Below the pieces are notes generated by a model. The model was not told the origin of the DNA and did not search any database. It worked only from the letters and a program-made list of their open reading frames with translations. Shown piece after piece: positions 9,130 through 18,559 of a DNA stretch of 64,000 nucleotides (the first letter of the stretch is position 1; each line of letters starts with the position of its first letter). A program made the translations under genes and the position numbers. Origin of the DNA: Chryseobacterium sp. S0630 (GTDB lineage: Bacteria > Bacteroidota > Bacteroidia > Flavobacteriales > Weeksellaceae). The stretch lies in contig NZ_JAMZGF010000004.1 in assembly GCF_024158915.1 (NCBI RefSeq), forward strand, positions 1 to 64,000. Reading direction: 5' to 3'.

Positions 9130-10369
9130 ATTTCTTACCTTTTATTTTCTTTAAAAAGGTGTTTACTTTTCTCCTGATCTTATTATACAAGGTTTTTTCA
9201 AGGTAATTTACCCTGCCGCTCAATCGGTCTATTTCAGCAAGATAAAAAACGTTCCCTATACTATTTTCTGGGGTGTTTTCTTTCTTATTCATCTGGTTAA
9301 TAAAAGAAAGTCTTAGTTTGAGTAGATTTCCTATAGCTTCAAGAGAAAAATTATCTCTGATCTGAGCCTCCGCATTTTGTTTAATAGGCCCTAAAGTCTT
9401 GAAGTTATTCTTTATATACAAAAGTTTTTGGGTAGCATCATGTAAGTCAGGCTTAGCTAAAGTCAGACCTTCGGCAATTAATCCTTTTGTATTGGCGGTT
9501 TTAATAAAACTATACTGAACAAGGAAACTGTTGTTCACATTCATAAAGTCCAGATTTCCGGAATATCCTGTTCCTACAACAATCTTCCCATATGACATTG
9601 CTTCTGCCATCGTAAGCCCGAAACCTTCAGAACCATGCAGAGAAACAAGAATGTCAGACTTCTGAATAAGAGAATGGAGCTTTTCTTTCGAGAAATGTTC
9701 ATCAATAATGATAATATTAGAGATGCCAGTATATTTTTCCAATACTTTTTGAGCATCTTTACTTCTGCTGAGATTATGTGTTTTCACAATCAAAACACTT
9801 TCAGGATCATCTTTAAAAACATTAATGAACGCTTCAATAGTCGCTTCAGGGTTTTTTCTGATAGTCGTACTTAAAGAATCGAAAATTGTAATATATACGT
9901 TTGAACCAGGTTCAATATTATACTCTTCAAATTTAAATTCATCAGAAGGATCCAGTTTCTGAATTGGATGAGAAAATCTCATCACAGGAATCCCGGTATA
10001 TTTTGTGAAAATATTGACACAAAAATCGCTGGGAACCCATAATTCATCAAAAATATTCAGAAACTCAACGGTTTTATCTGACACTTCGGGAAATTCCCAG
10101 GCCCAATAAACAATATTGTAATGCCCTGCAAGATTGATATCCTGATTTTTTGAAAAAAATTCGTGAGTCACATTACTGTTAATGTGAAAAATATTAATTA
10201 ATGCATCTGGTTCTGTGGCACTTTTAGACTTTTCAAGAGTGTCACTTGAGTAGCTGATGCGGTTTACTTTAATGCCTGCGTTTTCCATAGCAGTGGCATT
10301 AAGCCTTGTGGCTTCTGCTATACCAAAATTCCCATCAAAAAAACCGTGGTAATTTATACTTAATGACAT
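9128..10369 (-). CDS. Family 4-type glycosyltransferase
   Basis: A 413-residue GT-B enzyme with LHGSEGFGLTMAEAMSYGK and TGYSGNLDFMNVNNSFLVQ in the C-terminal nucleotide-sugar domain. The start FFDGNFGIAEATRLNATAM parallels the convergent gene at 7816-9081. The two are probably products of duplication, now in inverted orientation around a shared terminator. The lysine-rich end (FLKKIKGKK) may associate with the membrane. It is the last gene of the minus-strand glycan operon, 3 nt after the previous gene. The product linkage is unknown. Confidence 0.88.
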   Translation of the reverse strand: MSLSINYHGFFDGNFGIAEATRLNATAMENAGIKVNRISYSSDTLEKSKSATEPDALINIFHINSNVTHEFFSKNQDINLAGHYNIVYWAWEFPEVSDKTVEFLNIFDELWVPSDFCVNIFTKYTGIPVMRFSHPIQKLDPSDEFKFEEYNIEPGSNVYITIFDSLSTTIRKNPEATIEAFINVFKDDPESVLIVKTHNLSRSKDAQKVLEKYTGISNIIIIDEHFSKEKLHSLIQKSDILVSLHGSEGFGLTMAEAMSYGKIVVGTGYSGNLDFMNVNNSFLVQYSFIKTANTKGLIAEGLTLAKPDLHDATQKLLYIKNNFKTLGPIKQNAEAQIRDNFSLEAIGNLLKLRLSFINQMNKKENTPENSIGNVFYLAEIDRLSGRVNYLEKTLYNKIRRKVNTFLKKIKGKK

Positions 10370-10372
10370 GGA

Positions 10373-11560
10373 TTATAATGTTTTAAGTTTTTCTTTTACT
10401 TCTTCAGGTGAAAATGCTCTCAGACTGTCCACAGAATTTCTGCTTAATGTATTCCAAAGCTCTTCATCATTATTCAGATCAATAATAGCCTTTGCGAAAC
10501 TGTTTTCATCATTGGCTATCAATACATGCTTTTGATCGGTAAGTTTCATTCCTTCTGCACCGATATCCGTAGTAACTACAGGGAAAAAGTATTCAAAAGC
10601 CTGTCCGATTTTTCCTTTCACACCAGCACCAAATCTTAGGGGAGCCACCATAATTTTCGAATTCATAAAGTGCTCTTCAATGCTTTCCACAAAGCCTAAA
10701 AATTTAAACTTAGGAAATAGTTTAAGATCAAGTTTTTCTGCCACATTCCCGATGATGCTTACTTCCAGCTCAGGATTGGTTTTCCAGACAATGGGCATTA
10801 TTTTTTCATAGAGAAACTTTACCGCATCAATATTCGGCTCGTGAATAGAACCAATGAAGGTAATTCCCTTGCTTTCACTGAAGCTTTTTCGCTCAGAAAT
10901 ATCAATTTTAGGATAATGGATATTAGATACTGTAATGATCTTATTTTTATCTGCATACTGGCTCATAATTTCTTTCTCCTTATCAGAGATGGCAATAATA
11001 TAATCCAGTTTTGGAGCAACAACAGTTTCCAGACGGAAAAAATGTTTATAATTTTTCTTTAAAGAAATACGGGTAGGTTCCAGTTCGATGGCTCTTTTAA
11101 ATCTTAAAAAATGAATATCCACCATATCATAAATGAATTTGGCGGAAGGCAAAACTGCTTTCATTTTTTTATAAAAAAGATTCAGCGCCAGAGGGCCGTT
11201 GAACCAAACGTAATCTATCTTTTGAAAAGAAGACAGGAAATCATAAATATTCCTGTATTTCTTGTTCTCTATATAAACGATAACATTGTGCTGCTTATAA
11301 AACTTCACATAAGAATCGTCTTCAAACATATGGGGAGCAAATAAAATGCAGTTGTATCCTAATTCTTTGTAAATAAATATAAGTTCTTTCAGTCTGTTAG
11401 CCCCGGATTCTTTATCATGGGCAGGAAAATCTCTTGATGCGAACAGGATCGTTTTTTGGGAAGCGTCATACAGATTAATGTTGACTATATCCTTAGACTG
11501 AAGGTTTTTGAGTTTTTCTTTTCTTTCGAAGTGTTTTTTTATTTTTTTTAAGATTCCCAT
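10373..11560 (-). CDS. GT-B glycosyltransferase
   Basis: This 395-residue protein has the pattern of a family 4 or family 1-like glycosyltransferase: TILFASRDFPAHDKESGANR at the N-terminus, GITFIGSIHEPNIDAVKFL at the start of the C-terminal Rossmann domain, and MVAPLRFGAGVKGKIGQAFE with TTDIGAEGMKL at the donor site. It lies 3 nt downstream of the preceding gene and 3 nt upstream of the next, within a tight operon. The basic N-terminus may bind the membrane. Its substrates are not known. Confidence 0.85.
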   Translation of the reverse strand: MGILKKIKKHFERKEKLKNLQSKDIVNINLYDASQKTILFASRDFPAHDKESGANRLKELIFIYKELGYNCILFAPHMFEDDSYVKFYKQHNVIVYIENKKYRNIYDFLSSFQKIDYVWFNGPLALNLFYKKMKAVLPSAKFIYDMVDIHFLRFKRAIELEPTRISLKKNYKHFFRLETVVAPKLDYIIAISDKEKEIMSQYADKNKIITVSNIHYPKIDISERKSFSESKGITFIGSIHEPNIDAVKFLYEKIMPIVWKTNPELEVSIIGNVAEKLDLKLFPKFKFLGFVESIEEHFMNSKIMVAPLRFGAGVKGKIGQAFEYFFPVVTTDIGAEGMKLTDQKHVLIANDENSFAKAIIDLNNDEELWNTLSRNSVDSLRAFSPEEVKEKLKTL

Positions 11561-11563
11561 TTG

Positions 11564-12550
11564 TCAGTTTTTAGTATCGAGTTCAAAAACTTTATTTACC
11601 CAACTATCCAAAGTGTATCTGTAGTAGATTTCTTCCGGAATTTTCTCGTAAGGTTTTTCAAAAAAAGATTTGTCAAGATTACTAATATTTTTGTTTAAAA
11701 TCAAAATATTATTGGGATTGTAAAAATCATAGGTTTTAATGGCTTCATTATCAGTTATGATTTTCTTTTCCAGAGACATGGCTTCAAAAACTCTGAAGCT
11801 AAGTCCATATTGCCCTTCACGCATCAGATCCAGTAAAACTTTTGAGTTTTTATAATATTTTGGAAGATCGTTATGCGGAATCTTCTTGATACTGAAAATC
11901 AGGAAAAGATTCTTGGGTACCGTCATGAAAATATTGGTGAGCTGATGTTTCCAGGATTTTTTTCCAATAATCATAATCTGGAATTTCAATCCTTGCTCAA
12001 TCAGCTTTTTCGCCAGCAATTTTATGAGTGAAACCCTTCTGTTATCATAAGATGTGATGTAAAAAAGATCCATTTCAGGCTGCTGGTTTTCTTTGGCACA
12101 GTGGGGAAGGTAAATGTAATTGGTTAATTTTTCAAAACCGTGCTTTTTAACATCAATATAGTCAAAGGAAAAGACTTTGTCAAAAAGATACAGTTTGTCT
12201 TCCACAGGAACTCTTTCAAGATTATCATACAGATAGGTCACCAGACGGTCTGTCGATTTTCGGATTTTTTTAAGGGTAGAAAGATCAAATGTATCCGGAT
12301 TCATCACCAGTATCTGATCCTGATGCCCTAATTTCTCCAGAGAATCCAGAACATATTTCTGTCTTTTTTCAGTCTTAAGATTTTTGTTTAAAAAAGTTTT
12401 GCTTAATGCATTTACAGCTCTTTCGTTGAAGTTGGAATGAGTAACGGTACTGATCTTTATATGATGAGCATCAATACTACGTTGGCATAATGTTTCAACA
12501 ATATACTTATCATAATCCCAAAAATCATAACTAATGATACAAATCTTCAT
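11564..12550 (-). CDS. CgeB/GT-B-like glycan biosynthesis protein
   Basis: A 328-residue protein with the layout of CgeB-like glycosyltransferases. The N-terminal half has MKICIISYDFWDYDKY. The second half has YYKNSKVLLDLMREGQYGLS and RVFEAMSLEKKIITDN, a nucleotide-sugar-binding segment that ends in a conserved acidic/EA motif. It shows no membrane segment. Tight spacing (3-4 nt) to both neighbours places it in the minus-strand glycan operon. Family assignment is less secure than for the GT2 and GT4 neighbours, and the transferred sugar is unknown. Confidence 0.7.
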   Translation of the reverse strand: MKICIISYDFWDYDKYIVETLCQRSIDAHHIKISTVTHSNFNERAVNALSKTFLNKNLKTEKRQKYVLDSLEKLGHQDQILVMNPDTFDLSTLKKIRKSTDRLVTYLYDNLERVPVEDKLYLFDKVFSFDYIDVKKHGFEKLTNYIYLPHCAKENQQPEMDLFYITSYDNRRVSLIKLLAKKLIEQGLKFQIMIIGKKSWKHQLTNIFMTVPKNLFLIFSIKKIPHNDLPKYYKNSKVLLDLMREGQYGLSFRVFEAMSLEKKIITDNEAIKTYDFYNPNNILILNKNISNLDKSFFEKPYEKIPEEIYYRYTLDSWVNKVFELDTKN

Positions 12551-12554
12551 CCAA

Positions 12555-13301
12555 CTAATTTTGCTCTTTTTTTAATGATTCATAGGTTTCATAGACACTT
12601 AAAGATTGCAGATAAGATAACTGATAGCCTTCTTTTCCGTCTAAAATACCCAGTCTCATTATATAGGCCTTAAAGAATTTAAAAGCAGTTTTAAGATATT
12701 GAACCCAAACACTGTACTTTTTTCCTTTAGCAGCCAGTTCTTTCCCCTTTAAAACTCCGTAGTGAATCATTTTTTTTCTGTAAGATTCATAATCTGAAAC
12801 GGTGTAATGGAGTAATTTATTTTTTAAAACTCCGATGGTTCCGTTAACCTCCAGAGTTTCATGTACCTTTTTTCCTGCCATATATCTGGCTTTCGATTTT
12901 CTGAATAGCCTGAAATTTTTATCAGACTGTGTTCCTGAAAAATGAATCGGTTTCTGGGCAAAAAAGAATTTCCTGTAAAAATAATAGGCATCCTTTTGCC
13001 CGGGTTTATTAAGCTCATCAATAATTTCCTGCTTCAGGGCCGGTGTAATTCTCTCATCACCATCCAAAAATAAAACCCAGTCGTTGGTTGCAGTATCCAG
13101 TGCCAAATTTCTTTGCTTTGTAAAGTCTTCAAATTTATTTTGAACCACCTTTACATTGGAGAATTTCTTTGCAATTTCTACAGTGTTATCCGTACTAAAA
13201 GAATCTACTACTATTATTTCATCACAGAAATCAAAAGATTCTAGGACATCCTGTATATTTTTTTCTTCATTATATGTTATGATTAAACCACTTATATTCA
13301 T
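12555..13301 (-). CDS. Family 2 glycosyltransferase (WaaE/KdtX-like)
   Basis: This 248-residue GT2 enzyme begins SGLIITYNEEKNIQDVLES and continues with EIIVVDSFSTDNTVEIAKK and WVLFLDGDERIT, the metal-binding DxD. This layout is shared with WaaE/KdtX-like LPS core glycosyltransferases. The ATG at 13301 is preferred to an in-frame GTG one codon upstream. It is followed after 4 nt by the CgeB-like gene and preceded, after 53 nt, by the deacetylase. An LPS-core or related role is likely but not proven. Confidence 0.88.
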   Translation of the reverse strand: MNISGLIITYNEEKNIQDVLESFDFCDEIIVVDSFSTDNTVEIAKKFSNVKVVQNKFEDFTKQRNLALDTATNDWVLFLDGDERITPALKQEIIDELNKPGQKDAYYFYRKFFFAQKPIHFSGTQSDKNFRLFRKSKARYMAGKKVHETLEVNGTIGVLKNKLLHYTVSDYESYRKKMIHYGVLKGKELAAKGKKYSVWVQYLKTAFKFFKAYIMRLGILDGKEGYQLSYLQSLSVYETYESLKKEQN

Positions 13302-13354
13302 CACAACGCTTTGTTTGATAGAGGAGTAGGTGAATACTTCCCTAAAATTGTTTT

Positions 13355-14119
13355 TTAAAATAGTTTTAATCTGCCAAAGATAAGTTTTAATTTGAATTTT
13401 ATAAGCGAATCTTTGCCTTTTATATCAATTCTACACAGTTCGTATGGGCGCTGGGTAGGGTGATAATTCACTTTATTTCCAATTCTTACTGCAAAATCAA
13501 TTCCTATTTTTTTCAAAATAGAAAAAAATGCTAATTTATCATGTTTTTTTTGTGGATATTTTCCATAAGGATATGCCAAAACCTTTGAATAGCCTATATT
13601 TTGGGCATCGAGAATCTCCATATTTTTTTTTAGATCTTTTTCTATAAAGTCAAGAGATACATTGCTTAAATTTTCATGGGCATGGCTATGAAGAGCAATC
13701 TCAAAATATTTTTTATCCAGACTTCTGATTTCATCAAAGGTCATCATTGAATAATTGTTATATCCATTTTCAATAAATCCTGTTGGAATAAAAATTGTCG
13801 CCTTCAGATTATACTTTTCCAATAAAGAAGGGAGGTATTCGAGATTGTTTCTATAGCCGTCATCAAAAGTGATGATAATGTTTCTTTTTGCTGAAAGAGG
13901 AAGTTCTGAGAAAAAATATGAAGTATACTTTTTAGAGCTCAGATATGAAAACTGCTGTTCAAGATTTTTTAAACTGACGGTAAGGTCTTCATGGCTTTCC
14001 TTTTCAACCTGGTGGTACATAATAATGACCAGTCTGTGGTAGGGAAAGGCAAATAAATAGAGACGGAAATATACAACGATAAATATCGCCAATAAAAGAG
14101 GAATAAGATACAGAATCAT
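13355..14119 (-). CDS. Polysaccharide deacetylase family protein
   Basis: This 254-residue protein has an N-terminal membrane anchor (LIPLLLAIFIVVYFRLYLF) and a NodB-type carbohydrate esterase 4 domain. NIIITFDDGYRNN provides the catalytic Asp pair, ALHSHAHENL the metal-binding histidines, and YPYGKYPQK a later family motif. It probably removes N-acetyl groups from a glycan at the membrane. It ends up one base from the neighbouring GT2 gene, so it is translated within the same operon. The target could be an LPS or capsule intermediate rather than peptidoglycan, because of its neighbours. Confidence 0.85.
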   Translation of the reverse strand: MILYLIPLLLAIFIVVYFRLYLFAFPYHRLVIIMYHQVEKESHEDLTVSLKNLEQQFSYLSSKKYTSYFFSELPLSAKRNIIITFDDGYRNNLEYLPSLLEKYNLKATIFIPTGFIENGYNNYSMMTFDEIRSLDKKYFEIALHSHAHENLSNVSLDFIEKDLKKNMEILDAQNIGYSKVLAYPYGKYPQKKHDKLAFFSILKKIGIDFAVRIGNKVNYHPTQRPYELCRIDIKGKDSLIKFKLKLIFGRLKLF

Positions 14120-14120
14120 A

Positions 14121-14921
14121 CTATTTTACTGTATTTTTTTCAATTTCCTGCTGCCGTATTTTTTCGTACAGTCGTGTTTTTTCATGCAGTTTAATGTATT
14201 TCAGGAAGGTGTAATAAGACATTGTTTTGGCAATGTAAAATCCTGGAAATCCATCCAGAAAACCAAGTTTGAAAATAAAAACCTTAATAAACTCAAACAT
14301 TGGGCTTACAATGATTTTAAATCTATTGATTCTTTTTCCTCGCTCAAACATCTTTTCAGCCATCATATCCGAATATTTATTGATTTTCGTTACATGATGA
14401 TGAATGCTTTTGTAAGTATAATGATCCAGTTTTCCTTCCATAAGGCCCACTTTCTGATCGGTAATCAAAAATTCATGAACTTTATCATCAGAATACTTTA
14501 CATATTTTTTTCTGAAAAGCCTTTCACGGCATACATTTCCCCAACCACCAAATCGGATCAGGTGAATCCCAAGATGGTTGTTGAATTTTGCTTTATATAC
14601 ATTGAATTCCGTGCTTTTTGAAGAAACGATGTTCTGTATAGATCTTTTCAGATTTTGGTCAGGAACTTCATCAGCATCAAGGAATAAAACCCATTCATGA
14701 GAACACAAATGAAGGGCATGGTTTTTTTGTTCACCATACCCATTAAATTTTTTCTCAAAGAATTTTACCTGAGGATATTTTTGAGTGCAAATCTCTTTGG
14801 TCTTATCTGTAGAAAAGCTATCGACAATAATAATTTCATCTACAATATCTGTCAATGAATCTAAAAGTCTTACGATGTTCTCTTCTTCATTATAAGTAAT
14901 GATTGCAAGGGAAAGAGCCAT
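14121..14921 (-). CDS. Family 2 glycosyltransferase
   Basis: This 266-residue GT2 enzyme has SLAIITYNEEENIVRLLDSL, EIIIVDSFSTDKTKEI and WVLFLDADEVPDQNLKR with the DxD. It is a paralogue of the GT2 gene at 12555-13301, with the same WaaE-like layout. Its ATG directly follows the rocD stop codon, with no gap, so it is translationally linked to rocD. The product is unknown; LPS core or O-chain assembly is the most plausible role. Confidence 0.88.
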   Translation of the reverse strand: MALSLAIITYNEEENIVRLLDSLTDIVDEIIIVDSFSTDKTKEICTQKYPQVKFFEKKFNGYGEQKNHALHLCSHEWVLFLDADEVPDQNLKRSIQNIVSSKSTEFNVYKAKFNNHLGIHLIRFGGWGNVCRERLFRKKYVKYSDDKVHEFLITDQKVGLMEGKLDHYTYKSIHHHVTKINKYSDMMAEKMFERGKRINRFKIIVSPMFEFIKVFIFKLGFLDGFPGFYIAKTMSYYTFLKYIKLHEKTRLYEKIRQQEIEKNTVK

Positions 14922-16169
14922 TTATTTATACTCGAGAATAGTCTTTTCAATAATCTTCACACAATCCAGCAATTGCTCTTCAGTAATTACCAATGGCGGA
15001 GCCAGTCTGATGATGTTACCGTGTGTAGGTTTTGCCAGTAGTCCGTTTTCTTTCAACTGTAGGCAAAGGTTCCATGCGGTAGAACTTTCTGGAGTATCAT
15101 TGATCAGAATAGCATTTAAAAGGCCTTTTCCACGTACTTTGGTAATAAGGTCTGTCTTTTCGATCAGCTTCTCTATTTCAGCTCTGAAAAGCTGTCCTAA
15201 TTCTTCAGCTCTTTCAGATAGTTTTTCTTCAGCTACTACGTCTAAAGCTGCTACTGCTACTGCACAGGCAATAGGATTTCCTCCGAATGTAGAACCATGT
15301 TGTCCAGGTTTGATAACATTCATGATGTTGTCATTTGCTAACACAGCAGATACAGGATACATTCCTCCGGAAAGCGCTTTTCCTAAAATCAAGATATCCG
15401 GCTGTACATTTTCGTGGTGGCATGCAATCAGTTTTCCTGTTCTTGCAATACCCGTCTGAACTTCATCAGCGATGAAAAGAACATTGTATTTTTTACATAA
15501 TTCGGAAGCATTTTTAAGGAAATTTTCATCCGGCACATATACTCCTGCTTCTCCCTGAATAGGTTCTACAAGGAATGCTGCAATATTTGCTGCTTCTCTG
15601 CTAAGAACTTCTTCTAAGGCTGCAATATCGTTATAAGGAATTTTGATAAATCCTGGAGTAAAAGGTCCGTAGTTTTGGTTAGCATCCGGATCGTTAGAGA
15701 AAGAAACAATAGTTGTTGTTCTTCCGTGGAAGTTGTTTTCACAAACGATAATTTTCGCTGCATTTTCTGCAATTCCTTTTACTTCATAACTCCACTTTCG
15801 GGCTAGTTTTACAGCGGTTTCCACAGCTTCAGCTCCGGAGTTCATTGGTAAAACTTTGTCAAATCCAAAAAGGGTCGTTATTTTCTGCTCGTATTCTCCT
15901 AATTTAGAGTTGTAGAAAGCTCTTGAAGTTAAAGCCAGCTTTTGTGCCTGCTCTACCAAAGCTCCTACAATTTTAGGATGAGAATGTCCTTGGTTCACAG
16001 CAGAATATGCTGAAAGAAAATCATAGTACCTTTTACCTTCCACGTCCCAAACGAAAACACCTTCTCCGCGGTCCAGAACCACTGGAAGTGGGTGATAGTT
16101 GTGTGCTCCATGTTTGTCTTCAAGGTCAATAAAATACTGCGAGTTTTTTGTTTGTTCTGCTGTTGACAT
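14922..16169 (-). CDS. rocD: Ornithine--oxo-acid transaminase
   Basis: A 415-residue class III PLP-dependent aminotransferase. It moves the delta-amino group of ornithine to 2-oxoglutarate, giving glutamate semialdehyde for proline or arginine metabolism. The PLP lysine is K264 in [35 protein letters not shown] and [14 protein letters not shown] are also visible. The length is normal for RocD. It is the first gene of the minus-strand glycan operon, with zero spacing to the next gene. A TAAATTTG -7-like box lies at 16186-16193 on the minus strand. Its location in a glycan operon may be a chance of gene order rather than a functional link. Confidence 0.93.
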   Translation of the reverse strand: MSTAEQTKNSQYFIDLEDKHGAHNYHPLPVVLDRGEGVFVWDVEGKRYYDFLSAYSAVNQGHSHPKIVGALVEQAQKLALTSRAFYNSKLGEYEQKITTLFGFDKVLPMNSGAEAVETAVKLARKWSYEVKGIAENAAKIIVCENNFHGRTTTIVSFSNDPDANQNYGPFTPGFIKIPYNDIAALEEVLSREAANIAAFLVEPIQGEAGVYVPDENFLKNASELCKKYNVLFIADEVQTGIARTGKLIACHHENVQPDILILGKALSGGMYPVSAVLANDNIMNVIKPGQHGSTFGGNPIACAVAVAALDVVAEEKLSERAEELGQLFRAEIEKLIEKTDLITKVRGKGLLNAILINDTPESSTAWNLCLQLKENGLLAKPTHGNIIRLAPPLVITEEQLLDCVKIIEKTILEYK

Positions 16170-16495
16170 ATATTTTGGTTTTCAACAAATTTACGCAATA
16201 TTAATGATATGTATAAACAATTACCAAGTGACGTTTGAGGGTGTAATTGAAGTAGATTTTAGGGTGGAATAATGGAGGATTAGAAAATATTTTCCTGTTG
16301 ACAGACTGTTATAGGTATTATATCTTTAAAGGGGCGAAATTTTATTTTCTGTCTGTTTATTAATTTTTATTCATTCCTCAGCAATTAAACATGGTGACGA
16401 CTGCTTTACGCTTTGCATTGAAAATTTCAGATTTACAGGCTAAAATAAAAACGGCCTCAATAAGAGGCAGTTTCATTTTTTATTGAAAAATAATC
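16170..16495. other. Intergenic region between rocD and accC
   Basis: These 326 nt hold the likely rocD promoter (minus strand, near 16186-16193) and the accC terminator. No supported gene was seen. Confidence 0.65.
16442..16468 (-). terminator. Terminator after accC
   Basis: Minus-strand stem GCCTC / GAGGC with a 5-nt loop, followed by CGTTTTTATTTTA, just past the accC stop. Confidence 0.8.
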
Positions 16496-17851
16496 TTAGT
16501 GATTATCATATTTTCTGTCCATTACAAAATCCTCCATGAATTTTGTGGTGTAGTTTCCTGAAAGATAATCTTCATTATCCATCAATTGTCTGTGGAAAGG
16601 AATCGTTGTTTTTACGCCTTCAATATAGAATTCTTCAAGAGCACGTCTCATTTTTGCGATAGCTTCCTCACGGGTTTGAGCCGTAGTGATAAGCTTAGCA
16701 ATCATAGAGTCGTAGTTAGAAGGGATTGTATATCCGGAATACACGTGAGTATCTACTCTGATTCCGTGTCCTCCAGGGATGTTTAATCCAGTGATTTTTC
16801 CCGGAGAAGGTCTGAAGTCTGCGTAAGGATCTTCTGCGTTGATTCTACATTCGATTGAATGTAATTTAGGGTAATAGTTGATTCCTGAAATAGGAGTTCC
16901 TGCAGCAAGAAGAATTTGTTCTCTGATCAGGTCATAATCAATTACCTGCTCAGTAATAGGGTGTTCTACCTGGATTCTTGTATTCATTTCCATGAAATAG
17001 AAATTTCTGTGTTTGTCTACAAGGAATTCGATAGTTCCTACACCTTCATATCCAATGAATTCAGCAGCTTTTACAGCAGCGTCACCCATTTTCTCACGAA
17101 GTTCGTCTGTCATGAAAGGAGAAGGCGTTTCTTCAGTTAATTTCTGATTTCTTCTCTGTACAGAACAGTCTCTTTCAGAAAGGTGGCAAGCTTTACCGAA
17201 TTGGTCACCAGCAACCTGAATTTCGATGTGTCTAGGCTCTTCAATCAGTTTTTCCATATACATACCTCCGTTTCCAAAGGCAGCTACAGCTTCCTGAATA
17301 GCAGATTCCCAGTGATCTTTAAGGTCTTCAGCTTTCCAAACAGCTCTCATCCCTTTACCTCCACCACCGGCAGTAGCTTTGATCATTACAGGGTATCCTG
17401 TTTCTTCAGCTACTTTTACAGCGTGTTCGTAAGATTCGATCAATCCGTCAGAACCAGGTACACATGGTACACCTGCTGCTTTCATGGTAGCCTTAGCATT
17501 TGCTTTGTCTCCCATTTTTTCAATCTGTTCAGGGGAAGCACCAATGAATTTGATACCGTTCTTCTGGCAGATTCTTGAGAAGTTAGCATTTTCAGATAAG
17601 AATCCGTAACCTGGGTGAATCGCATCAGCATTGGTAATTTCCGCAGCAGCAATAATGTTAGGGATTTTAAGATATGAGTCTTTACTCATTGCAGGGCCAA
17701 TACATACCGCTTCATCAGCAAATCTTACGTGAAGACTGTCTTTATCAGCAGTAGAGTATACCGCAACGGTTTTGATCCCCATTTCTTTACAAGTACGTAA
17801 AATACGCATTGCAATTTCGCCACGATTGGCTATTAATATTTTTTTGAACAT
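16496..17851 (-). CDS. accC: Acetyl-CoA carboxylase biotin carboxylase subunit
   Basis: A 451-residue ATP-grasp enzyme that carboxylates biotin on AccB with ATP and bicarbonate. [19 protein letters not shown] is the N-terminal biotin carboxylase segment, [13 protein letters not shown] the glycine-rich ATP loop, and [15 protein letters not shown] the catalytic region with the key Glu, Arg and Glu. The ATG at 17851 is chosen over an in-frame TTG at 17860, which would add three residues. It lies downstream of accB with about 98 nt between them, filled with short TCTAA repeats. Confidence 0.97.
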   Translation of the reverse strand: MFKKILIANRGEIAMRILRTCKEMGIKTVAVYSTADKDSLHVRFADEAVCIGPAMSKDSYLKIPNIIAAAEITNADAIHPGYGFLSENANFSRICQKNGIKFIGASPEQIEKMGDKANAKATMKAAGVPCVPGSDGLIESYEHAVKVAEETGYPVMIKATAGGGGKGMRAVWKAEDLKDHWESAIQEAVAAFGNGGMYMEKLIEEPRHIEIQVAGDQFGKACHLSERDCSVQRRNQKLTEETPSPFMTDELREKMGDAAVKAAEFIGYEGVGTIEFLVDKHRNFYFMEMNTRIQVEHPITEQVIDYDLIREQILLAAGTPISGINYYPKLHSIECRINAEDPYADFRPSPGKITGLNIPGGHGIRVDTHVYSGYTIPSNYDSMIAKLITTAQTREEAIAKMRRALEEFYIEGVKTTIPFHRQLMDNEDYLSGNYTTKFMEDFVMDRKYDNH

Positions 17852-17860
17852 CTTCTTCAA

Positions 17861-17949
17861 TTTGAAAATTAGATAATTTGAAAATTAGATAATGTTATTT
17901 TAATGTAGAATTTAATCTAACATCTAATGTCTAACATCTAACTTCTAAA
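17861..17949. repeat. Short TCTAA-type repeat spacer between accB and accC
   Basis: The spacer contains a direct repeat of TTTGAAAATTAGATAA (two copies) and then several units of ATCTAA(C/T). A related TTAGA-rich stretch lies after the trmN6-like gene near 23319-23350. It may be a low-complexity intergenic repeat of this lineage. Confidence 0.6.
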
Positions 17950-18432
17950 TTAAGATGGATCTACTAAGAATAAAGGTTGGTCATACTCAACAGGAGTAGC
18001 GTCGTCCACTAAAATTTTAACAATTTTTCCGCTGATTTCAGATTCAATCTGGTTGAATAGCTTCATTGCTTCAATAACACAAACTACTTTACCAACAGAA
18101 ACTTCGTCACCTACATTTACAAATACATCTTTATCAGGAGATGGTTTTCTATAGAAAGTACCAATCATTGGAGATTTGATTGTTACATATTTGCTGTCAT
18201 CAGATGCAGCTTCAGCTTTTTCAGCAGCAGGAGCAGCCGGAGTTGCAACAGGTGCAGGAGCAGCTACCGCTTGTGGAGCAGTGTGGTATACTGCTGGCTG
18301 TGCGTAAACAGCATCGCTTCCAGCTAATGGAGTTTTAATAGTGATTTCGAAATCTTTAGTTTTGTACTTCACTTCTGATACTTCAGCCTTAGATACAAAC
18401 TTGATAAGATTTTGTATGTCTTTAATGTCCAT
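17950..18432 (-). CDS. accB: Acetyl-CoA carboxylase biotin carboxyl carrier protein
   Basis: A 160-residue biotin carrier of acetyl-CoA carboxylase. The start at 18432 (MDIKDIQNLIKFVSKAEV) is the usual AccB N-terminus and sits right for the promoter at 18456-18484. An Ala/Pro-rich linker follows (AAPAPVATPAAPAAEKAEA), then the biotinyl domain with the biotin-accepting lysine in VIEAMKLFNQIES. It is followed by accC on the same strand. Biotin is attached by a ligase not seen in this window. Confidence 0.96.
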   Translation of the reverse strand: MDIKDIQNLIKFVSKAEVSEVKYKTKDFEITIKTPLAGSDAVYAQPAVYHTAPQAVAAPAPVATPAAPAAEKAEAASDDSKYVTIKSPMIGTFYRKPSPDKDVFVNVGDEVSVGKVVCVIEAMKLFNQIESEISGKIVKILVDDATPVEYDQPLFLVDPS

Positions 18433-18455
18433 AAATTTGATATTTGATTTGATGT

Positions 18456-18484
18456 CAAAGATACCAAAAAAACGTAAAAAACAA
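18456..18484 (-). promoter_or_regulatory. Bacteroidota-type promoter of accBC
   Basis: On the minus strand TTG (18484-18482), an 18-nt spacer and TATCTTTG (18463-18456), about 24 nt before the accB start. A full consensus match. Confidence 0.8.
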
Positions 18485-18485
18485 C

Positions 18486-18523
18486 AAAAAACCGCCAAAT
18501 TTTATCAAAATTGGGCGGTTTTT
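18486..18523. terminator. Bidirectional terminator between rpmF and accB
   Basis: AAAACCGCC and GGCGGTTTT arms, extended by AATTTT / AAAATT, around a 3-nt loop. It separates the rpmF unit from accBC. Confidence 0.85.
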
Positions 18524-18559
18524 GTATTAAAATGAGGCTTTTTCAGTGAAAAGCGACTC

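Noticed and set aside
17861..17949. Short repeats in the accB-accC spacer considered as a CRISPR array
   Set aside because: The repeat units are only 6-16 nt and lie next to each other, without spacers of constant length.
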